Source: Liolophura sinensis (lineage: Eukaryota > Mollusca > Polyplacophora > Chitonida > Chitonidae). From it: a DNA stretch of 64,000 bases. The DNA lies in the NCBI RefSeq assembly GCF_032854445.1, contig NC_088295.1, positions 50,083,385 through 50,147,384 on the forward strand, written 5' to 3'. The stretch's first letter is position 1. Each line of letters starts with the position of its first letter. Positions 56,571 to 64,000 of this stretch are shown here, one piece after another. The position numbers were made by a program, and so were the translations under genes. The notes under the pieces are model-generated. The model was not told where the DNA came from, made no database searches, and saw nothing but the letters and a program-made list of their open reading frames with translations.

Positions 56571-59500
56571 CTGAAATGAAGCAAAGCCAGAGATGGGTTA
56601 TTTACATGTATTCCTTTATGTATGGTTATCTGCTTATTTAGTTAAACTAGTCTTCAGTTTCTGTAACCTCCCTGATACAATGATGGAAAATAAAGGAGAG
56701 GTTAGAACAGATGACACCTACACTGTGGACTTTTTCCTGAGTTGACATTTTGAATCTGAAGTTTAGAAATTCAACACTTCGACACTACAGCAGCTGTACA
56801 AACAATAAATGTGCAAAAATACAGTAACACAACTAAGTAATCATGCAGAGCCGGTGAAGTACAGTGGCTAAATCTCACTTTTTGACAACTGAGTGATATT
56901 TGGTATGTGACCGTGCCTAACATGCAGAGCCTGTGAAGTACAGTGGCTAAATCTCACTTTTTGACAACTGAGTGATATTTGGTATGTGACCGTGCCTAAC
57001 ATGCAGAGCCTGTGAAGTACAGTGGCTAAATCTCACTTTTTGACAACTGAGTGATATTTGGTATGTGACCGTGCCTAACATGCAGAGCCTGTGAAGTACA
57101 GTGGCTAAATCTCGCTTTTTGACAACTGAGTGATATTTGGTATGTGACCGTGCCTAACATGCAGAACCGGTGAAGTACAGTGATTAAATCTCACTTTTTG
57201 ACAACTGAGTGATATTTGGTATGTGACCATGCCTAACATGCACAGAGGGTGATGTACAGTGGCTAAATCTCATTTTTTGACAACTAAGTGATATTTGGTA
57301 TGTGACCATGCCTAACATGCAGAGCCTGTGAAGTACAGTGGCTAAATCTCACTTTTTGACAACTGAGTGATATTTGGTATGTGACCATGCCTAACATGCA
57401 GAACTGGTGAAGTACAGTGATTAAATCTCACTTTTTGACAACTGAGTGATATTTGGTATGTGACCATGCCTAACATGCACAGAGGGTGAAGTACAGTGAC
57501 TAAATCTCAGTTTTTGACAACTGAGTGATATTTGGTATGTGACCGTGCCTAACATGCAGAGCCTGTGAAGTACAGTGGCTAAATCTCACTTTTTGACAAC
57601 TGAGTGATATTTGGTATGTGACCATGCCTAACATGCAGAGCCTGTGAAGTACAGTGGCTAAATCTCACTTTTTGACAACTGAGTGATATTTGGTATGTGA
57701 CCGTGCCTAACATGCAGAGCCTGTGAAGTACAGTGGCTAAATCTCACTTTTTGACAACTGAGTGATATTTGGTATGTGACCGTGCCTAACATGCAGAGCC
57801 TGTGAAGTACAGTGGCTAAATCTCAGTTTTTGACAACTAAGTGATATTTGGTATGTGACCATGCCTAACATGCAGAGCTGGTAAAGTACAGTGACTAAAT
57901 CTCACTTTTTGACAACTGAGTGATATTTGGTATGTGACCATGCCTAACATGCAGAGCCTGTGAAGTACAGTGGCTAAATCTCACTTTTTGACAACTGAGT
58001 GATATTTGGTATGTGACCGTGCCTAACATGCAGAGCCTGTGAAGTACAGTGGCTAAATCTCACTTTTTGACAACTGAGTGATATTTGGTATGTGACCGTG
58101 CCTAACATGCAGAGCCTGTGAAGTACAGTGGCTAAATCTCACTTTTTGACAACTGAGTGATATTTGGTATGTGACCATGCCTAACATGCACAGAGGGTGA
58201 AGTACAGTGACTAAATCTCAGTTTTTGACAACTGAGTGATATTTGGTATGTGACCGTGCCTAACATGCAGAGCCTGTGAAGTACAGTGGCTAAATCTCAC
58301 TTTTTGACAACTGAGTGATATTTGGTATGTGACCGTGCCTAACATGCAGAGCCTGTGAAGTACAGTGGCTAAATCTCACTTTTTGACAACTGAGTGATAT
58401 TTGGTATGTGACCGTGCCTAACATGCAGAGCCTGTGAAGTACAGTGACTAAATATCACTTTTTGACAAATGAGTGATATTTGGTATGTGACCGTGCCTAA
58501 CATGCAGAGCCTGTGAAGTACAGTGGCTAAATCTCACTTTTTGACAACTGAGTGATATTTGGTATGTGACCGTGCCTAACATGCAGAGCCTGTGAAGTAC
58601 AGTGACTAAATATCACTTTTTGACAAATGAGTGATATTTGGTATGTGACCGTGCCTAACATGCAGAGCCTGTGAAGTACAGTGACTAAATCTCACTTTTT
58701 GACAAATGAGTGATATTTGGTATGTGACCGTGCCTAACATGCAGAGCCTGTGAAGTACAGTGGCTAAATCTCACTTTTTGACAATTGAGTGATATTTGGT
58801 ATGTGACCATGCCTAACATGCACAGCCTGTGAAGTACAGTGGCTAAATCTCACTTTTTGACAACTGAGTGATATTTGGTATGTGACCATGCCTAACATGC
58901 AGAGCCTGTGAAATACAGTGACTAAATCTCAGTTTTTGACAACTGAGTGATATTTGGTATGTGACCGTGCCTAACATGCAGAGCCTGTGAAGTACAGTGG
59001 CTAAATCTCACTTTTTGACAATTGAGTGATATTTGGTATGTGACCATGCCTAACATGCACAGCCTGTGAAGTACAGTGGCTAAATCTCACTTTTTGACAA
59101 CTGAGTGATATTTGGTATGTGACCGTGCCTAACATGCAGAGCCTGTGAAGTACAGTGACTAAATCTCACTTTTTGACAACTGAGTGATATTTGGTATGTG
59201 ACCATGCCTAACATGCAGAACCGGTGAAGTACAGTGATTAAATCTCAGTTTTTGACAACTGAGTGATATTTGGTATGTGACCATGCCTAACATGCACAGA
59301 GGGTGAAGTACAGTGACTAAATCTCACTTTTTGACAACTGAGTTATATTTAGTATGTGACCATGCCTAACATGCAGAACCGGTGAAGTACAGTGACTAAA
59401 TCTCAGTTTTTGACAACTGAGTGATATTTGGTATGTGACCATGCCTAACATGCACAGAGGGTGAAGCACAGTGACTAAATCTTAGTTTTTCATCATCGCT

Positions 59501-62500
59501 TGATGACACACTCAAGGATTTGTCAATTAAACAATGGCAGTTATTTATGGGTGGAAGAAAGAATAATGCTCTGAGTAAACCACCACTCTTTGACAAGTTA
59601 CCAACAAAGTTTCCCCACGCTATTAAGCGCCACAAGAGCACCGTCAGGCTCACTTATTATCAAGGCCCCACAAGCACTGAAAGCCCAGGTCATCACCCAC
59701 ACTTAACTGAAAGACAAACATCTTTGACACAACCATCTCCCTCTTACTGTTTTTTATTTTGCATCATCGCAAAGTTAACCACAGCACTAGCAAAGTTAAT
59801 ACACCAACTCCCTGGCAGCACCGTCTTTAATAGGAATTACATCACAAATGCCGGTTCTTCTCCGACTGTAAGTTGGGAGGTCTGTCAGTAACCTGCGGAT
59901 GGTCGTGGGTTTCCCCTGGGCTGTGCCAGTTTTCCTTTCACCATAATACTGGTCGCCGTCGTATACGTGAAATATTCTTGAGTACGGCGTAAAACACCAA
60001 ATAAATAAATAACAAATAACAAATAACGGTAAGTGTGATGAGGTCCAAATAAAAACAAGACCACCTGAATTATTTATTTACTGGTTTGGTGTTTCTTATG
60101 TCGCACTCAATAATGCATGCATTTCTTTGAGGAAACTGGGCAGAGCCTGGGGGAACCCATGACCATCTGCAGGTTGCTGAAAGACCCTCCCACGTACCGC
60201 CGGGGAGGAATCCAGCATGATCATTACATTAAGAAAGTCTTCTCTAAACTGACTAATTACCTTAACTGCAGCCTTAGTAAATCTTCCCTTGTCACAAGGT
60301 CATGGAGGTCACACAAGGTGTAATCTTCATTTATTATCTGAAAATAACATAATCAACAGAATGAATATAAAAAATATAAAGTTGTAACCAATCCAACAGC
60401 TAGAACTATGCACTAAGATAATCTACAAAAGCTGAGGAGACATAAGGGTTCTTCAGCCAAACTAAATCCAATGGATTCTTGCCATGCAAGTCACTGATAC
60501 ATGTAGATAACACTGCTCTTTTGCAACTTTGAAATGCCTTGGCGTTTTTGAAAACATCCCTTTGCAGAAAGTGGTAAAATTTGTAATGTCCATGTCTTAT
60601 AATACTGTACCAAGGTGATTTGATCCAATGTAACATGGAAATCACCTTATTAAAAACGTCAGGCACCTATTTTTAGGCTTACATAAAAAAGTTAAAGTTA
60701 AACATGTATTAACACTTGTCTCTTTACATAAAGAAAGGAGTTACATAATATAACATTTCATAACAGATTACTCTCCTCTTGTCATAGAAGTCAGCATTCA
60801 AAGAACAAGTAGACTTGAGCTGTGGAACACTATGTTAACTTTTTGTACACCTGGCTGTTTATCACTGTAATTCTTCAACATTTTTGCATGTTTGCAAGGT
60901 GTTCAGTCAAGCATATCCTGCGATCATTATTCTGTGTGCTCTGATACAATTATGCTTTTTGTGAAGTTCTGAAATGTGTCAACCCAGCCAATGTATATTT
61001 GCCTCTTAAAGCATATGAAAAAGGTAAATCTCACTGAAAGTTGTTCTTTTACACGCAAAAAGGTTGAGGAATTTGAGTAAATCCCCAAGACTGTACCTTG
61101 GCAATACAGTCATCATCAACGCCCGCATTCTGCAGCCACTCCGTTAAGGCATCATCTGGGGGAGGAGAAACTACCAAGGAAAGAAGAAACACAGGTTAAA
61201 ATGAATGGCTGAATGACTGATCCACTGCTAGGGTAAATGAATTGAAATTTCACCCCCAAAATTCATTTTTAGAGGTGTATATACATCATAAAATATTATT
61301 CTTGGTGATAAAAAAAAAAACCCTCAAAACACCTGCTTTCTATGATCCACAGAACTCTCAGACTGAGGCAAAATGTGCAACTTAGTCATGGGTAAAATTT
61401 TAAACCATTTACCATATTTTATAATGTGCAACTTTATGCAGTAAACTATGCATTTTAACTGGGACATAACTCTATTGGCAGTCAATATCATAAAATGTTG
61501 TCAGAGACAAGAATATACCTACATGTAGATCCGTATCTTCACGTGAAAGACTGACAGAAAAAGACAACTATGTCCTTTCTATTATCCTTGCAGATTGGCC
61601 CCCCCCCCCCCAAAAAATGACAATTCATTTAACACAAAACCAAAGACAAAAAAAAAAACGTTTTACTTTTACCTTCAATATGATGTGGGTCTGTGCTGTT
61701 TGTGATGGGCATTCTCATCCCGCTTAAAACCCTGAAAATAAGGAACATAAAATTCTAGTTGAAGAATCACACACTGTTTAGTACATGTAGTACATATCAG
61801 CTCTTGTTTGGTTGTTTGCTTTTTTCCAACTGCAAATGCCTGTTTTAAGAAGCTGTCACAATGTGAACATGGCGTAAGGCCCACGTCAATGTACAGTGAA
61901 GAAATATGTCGTAAATGCTGCTGAGGTAGAGTTTTGAGAGCTTTGTAAGACACTCCTTGGGTCAATTCTGCCAGGGGCCTCCGTGGCTCAGTCGGTTAGC
62001 GCGCTAGCGCAGCGTAGTGACCCAGAAGCCTCTCACCAATGCGGTCGCTGTGAGATCAAGACCAGCTCATACTGGCTTCCTCTCCGGCCGTACGTGGGAA
62101 GGTCTGCCAGCAACCTGCGGATGGTCGTGGGTTTCCACCGGGCTCTGCCCGGTTTCCACCCACCATAATGCTGGCCGCCGTCGTATAAGTGAAATATTCT
62201 TGAGTACGGCGTAAAACACCAATCAAAAAAAAAAAAAAAAAAAAAATCAATTCTGCCATCATTTGAATCACATCATAGTTATTAGTACCTGTATCAGGAG
62301 AGTCCACACACTACTGTCATGCTTCCTCACTAAAACACTATGTCAAGGATATTAACTAGGACACCTTATCCAGTCAAGGTACACACTGAGATACCAGGAC
62401 CTGTGTAAAAGATGCTTATCTCCAGTTTACGTTTAAGTTACTTTGGTAATCACACAAATGGACAGGCACCAAAATATAATCAGTTATTCAGATGTTTCCG

Positions 62501-64000
62501 TAAGCTTTGCACTAACTTTAGGAAAATTTGATAATTTTGGATAAGAAATGGTTATACACTGTTCACATGGGCTAAGTAATAAGTTGGTTTAAATGCGAAA
62601 ATGACATTCAAACTGAGCCAGTTTGACGCTGCTGGTGTGAATGTAAAGCAGGGGCATTTAATCTGGATCATTTGTCCTTGCAAGTCATGTATTTTTATGT
62701 GAGTTTCAAGGTTTCAGACTCTTTATCTGTGTTGTGTAAACAATCACGTCATATTCTCAGTGCACTGACCTGATTTGTTCCATCTGCTGGTTCTTGCACT
62801 GTATGGAGTATTTTAACAGATCCCCATACTGCTTCTCCTTCTCTAGCAGCTCTCGCAATAACCTAAAATAACATTAAATGAAAAATCACATGAGCTGAAC
62901 ATCACATGTGCACTTGAAGTGCGAACATCATACAGTAAACACCCTTCATAAAGACTTGGCTGGTTGTATATGTCACTGGTATATGTCACTATATTAAATA
63001 TCACAATCAGGGTCAGAGGTCACAAAAGGGGGTATCACCTAGCTTGCACCTTTCCTCATGGCAAAATAGTATGTTAGCTCAGACAAAGCTCTCAACAACA
63101 GCTGAAGTAGCAAGAGCTGGGGCCACTTTAAAAAAAAACTTCACGAGTCATATTTCTCGTAAAAGATGTTACTTGGGTTATACTACCATAAGGTACCATC
63201 TAGAGAAAACATATGAAAAATAGATTTTGGTGAAGTCTGGTGAGAGCGGCCAGTGGAATATAAGCAGGACATGAAAGCATGAAGCAGGTGCTACCTCTGG
63301 TTCTCATCCCGCAGCTGCTGTATCTGTGTGTGTAGTTCCTTGTTAGCACTGTCCTGATACTGAGTCAGCATGGTCTGAGACTTGAGAGAGTTGTCAGTGG
63401 AGAAGCCTGATGTATTCCCGTCGTCATCTGGTGGCTGGGGGGCAAGGTGGGGTCCCAAGTCTACAAACAGTTCAGACACCATAATAAAAAAAGTGCATAA
63501 TATCGTATGGCAAAGAGCAAGCATACATGTACCCACACTTACAGTGAACACAAATTTACAGTTAACTTACAGAGACACAAAGTAAGCATGTACCTACCCG
63601 TGAATACTGTCAACGCAATGCGGCTACAGCATTGCCTGTCAGGCCATAAATCTATTCACATATACAGTTATGTTATTTTAAATCTCTCTTTTTTTTTCTG
63701 GGACTTATCAATATCCTTCATACATGTAACATTTTTTTTCAAATACATGTGTGTAGTTTTCCCAACAAATTACTCCAATAATCGCAACAAAAAAGTTACA
63801 CCTATGATGTAATATCAAACAATGTTCCATTAAAATTTACCTGCAACAATGATACACAAGGTCCATGTTGAACACACCTGTAAGACAGAGCTAAACACAC
63901 AAAAGACAAAACACACAAAAGATGGTTGTTAATAATAATGGAAGAGAATAACTGTACCTGGAGAGAGGATGGTGATGGCTGTATGTATAGTGTCCCGTAG
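56489..64000 (-). CDS. MAP3K5/MAP3K15-like: ASK-family MAP kinase kinase kinase, C-terminal part (7 coding exons, partial)
   Basis: Apoptosis signal-regulating kinases are cytosolic MAP3Ks that activate the JNK and p38 pathways under oxidative and ER stress. The window holds only the C-terminal ~197 residues: exons 63958->64000, 63295-63460, 62770-62862, 61673-61731, 61097-61170, 60261-60337 and 56489-56570, all with matching phases. The segment just after the kinase domain (T-A-I-T-I-L-S-P-D-L-G-P-H) matches the family; then a Ser/Asp-rich linker, a coiled coil (Q-I-Q-Q-L-R-D-E-N-Q-R-L-L-R-E-L-L-E-K-E), and a SAM domain: D-A-L-T-E-W-L-Q-N-A-G-V, N-E-D-Y-T-L, V-T-R-E-D-L-L-R-L-Q-L-R-G-G, C-R-L-W-R-A-I-L-D. 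The end is unusual only in about ten extra residues after the family's terminus. The family has three vertebrate members; which one this matches cannot be set from the tail. Confidence 0.92.
56842..59490. repeat. 79-bp minisatellite, about 33 copies
   Basis: The unit holds CTAACATGCAGAGCCTGTGA, AGTACAGTGGCTAAATCTCA, CTTTTTGACAACTGAGTGAT and ATTTGGTATGTGACCGTGC. Variants at three sites (AGAGCCTGTG, ACAGAGGGTG, AGAACCGGTG; GGCTAAA, GACTAAA, GATTAAA; ACCGTG, ACCATG) recur in linked blocks, which suggests higher-order amplification. Ends are more diverged than the centre. No match to nearby exons. Confidence 0.95.
59850..60012 (+). mobile_element. MetaSINE-like SINE, head missing
   Basis: Body from the CCGACTGTAAGTTGGGAGGT region to GGCGTAAAACACCAAATAAA and a short A/T tail. 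Confidence 0.82.
60068..60222 (-). mobile_element. MetaSINE-like SINE, partial, inverted relative to its neighbour
   Basis: Tail and body only, with diverged 3' end. It faces the copy at 59850-60012 across 55 bp, so the pair could form a hairpin in the transcript. It ends 38 bp from the 60261-60337 exon. Confidence 0.75.
60261..60337 (-). CDS. ASK-family coding exon, SAM domain helix region
   Basis: Encodes I-I-N-E-D-Y-T-L-C-D-L and V-T-R-E-D-L-L-R-L-Q-L, the family's SAM core. Phase 0 in, phase 2 out (TTAAG|gtaatt). Confidence 0.93.
60864..61079. mobile_element. MITE family 1, copy c
   Basis: About 215 bp bounded by ACTGTAATTCTTCAACATTT and GCAAAAAGGTTGAGGAATTT, in an intron of the ASK-family gene. 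It ends 17 bp from the next exon. The best-kept copy of the inverted repeats. Confidence 0.8.
61097..61170 (-). CDS. ASK-family coding exon, start of SAM domain
   Basis: Encodes S-P-P-P-D-D-A-L-T-E-W-L-Q-N-A-G-V-D-D-D. The acceptor is TAG at 61171-61173, which matches the phase of the preceding exon. Confidence 0.92.
61673..61731 (-). CDS. ASK-family coding exon, linker
   Basis: Encodes V-L-S-G-M-R-M-P-I-T-N-S-T-D-P-H-H-I-E, the linker between coiled coil and SAM domain. The family has a similar short P-rich/N-S-rich linker here. Acceptor tttcag, donor GAAG|gtaaaa. Confidence 0.88.
61974..62246 (+). mobile_element. Full-length MetaSINE-like SINE with 12-bp target-site duplication
   Basis: The best-preserved copy: GGGGCCTCCGTGGCTCAGTC head, A and B boxes, body, and a pure poly(A) tail of about 23. 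Flanked by TCAATTCTGCCA at 61962-61973 and 62247-62258. Likely the youngest copy here. Confidence 0.96.
62770..62862 (-). CDS. ASK-family coding exon, coiled coil
   Basis: Encodes L-L-R-E-L-L-E-K-E-K-Q-Y-G-D-L-L-K-Y and N-Q-Q-M-E-Q-I, a heptad-rich helix that matches the family's C-terminal coiled coil. Phase 2 at both ends. Confidence 0.92.
63295..63460 (-). CDS. ASK-family coding exon, linker and coiled-coil start
   Basis: Encodes L-G-P-H-L-A-P-Q-P-P-D-D-D-G, then Ser/Thr-rich S-G-F-S-T-D-N-S-L-K-S-Q-T and the coiled coil from E-L-H-T-Q-I-Q-Q-L. Acceptor ttgtag, donor AGAG|gtagca. Confidence 0.92.
63958..64000 (-). CDS. ASK-family coding exon, cut by the window edge
   Basis: Visible part encodes L-R-D-T-I-H-T-A-I-T-I-L-S-P, the segment that follows the family's kinase domain. 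Donor CCAG|gtacag; the codon completed by the next exon is Asp. Confidence 0.85.

Larger units (their letters stand above)
56571..60260 (-). other. Last intron of the ASK-family gene (3.7 kb), mostly minisatellite
   Basis: Splits the SAM domain within the codon for the Arg of L-R-G-G. About 72% of its length is the 79-bp array; the rest has two SINE remnants in opposite orientation (59850-60012 and 60068-60222). Confidence 0.85.

Noticed and set aside
59396-59891. Open frames at the right end of the 79-bp array on both strands
   Set aside because: They consist of array units and SINE sequence, with no coding support.
60406-60666. 86-codon - strand open frame between two ASK-family exons, with a D-L-H-G-K-N-P-L-D-L stretch reminiscent of an ankyrin repeat
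   Set aside because: It is not needed: the flanking exons join in phase without it, there is only one weak ankyrin-like stretch, and no fitting splice sites were seen. It could be a decayed retrocopy.
61974-62060. tRNA gene candidate
   Set aside because: A and B boxes are present but the cloverleaf is degenerate and the sequence continues into a SINE body with a poly(A) tail. The same applies to the head of the copy at 48260.

Overview
This is a gene-sparse, AT-rich, repeat-rich stretch of an animal nuclear genome. The genes have many short exons with GT-AG introns, so it is eukaryotic. An arginine kinase (the invertebrate phosphagen kinase), together with many tRNA-headed SINEs whose body resembles the MetaSINE type known from molluscs and other lophotrochozoans, points to a marine lophotrochozoan, most likely a mollusc. 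The lineage is an inference from these two signals.

Layout. (1) 50-1281, + strand: the last exon of an unrecognised, low-complexity, probably nuclear protein whose upstream exons lie outside the window. (2) 5105-13185, +: a complete five-exon arginine kinase gene (349 aa) with CRE, CCAAT and TATA-like elements upstream and an AATAAA downstream. (3) 19205-49018, - strand: a SMARCAD1-type SNF2 chromatin remodeller that I could assemble as 21 coding exons (about 1007 aa) with consistent splice phases, apart from two places where one base is missing. (4) 56489 to beyond 64000, -: the last seven coding exons of an ASK-family MAP kinase kinase kinase (MAP3K5/6/15), covering the coiled coil and the C-terminal SAM domain; the kinase domain lies off the right edge. 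Genes 2 and 3 converge; 4 and 3 run head-to-tail.

The non-coding part is dominated by repeats: about 15 MetaSINE-like copies (several with exact target-site duplications), a second tRNA-headed SINE family, two MITE families, and many minisatellites with units of 22 to 79 bp plus a larger unit of about 185 bp. The largest is a 79-bp unit repeated about 33 times in the last intron of the ASK gene, splitting the SAM-coding exons.

The most unusual signal is in the SMARCAD1 gene. At two separate exons (exon 8 and exon 19, the helicase motif VI exon) the intron just downstream holds a minisatellite whose unit is a copy of the last ~30 nt of that exon plus its 5' splice site. Each array therefore carries a row of duplicate splice donors next to the real one. 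I know of no described class of element that matches this. The three recognised genes are unrelated in pathway (energy buffering, chromatin remodelling, stress signalling); nothing suggests that they act together.
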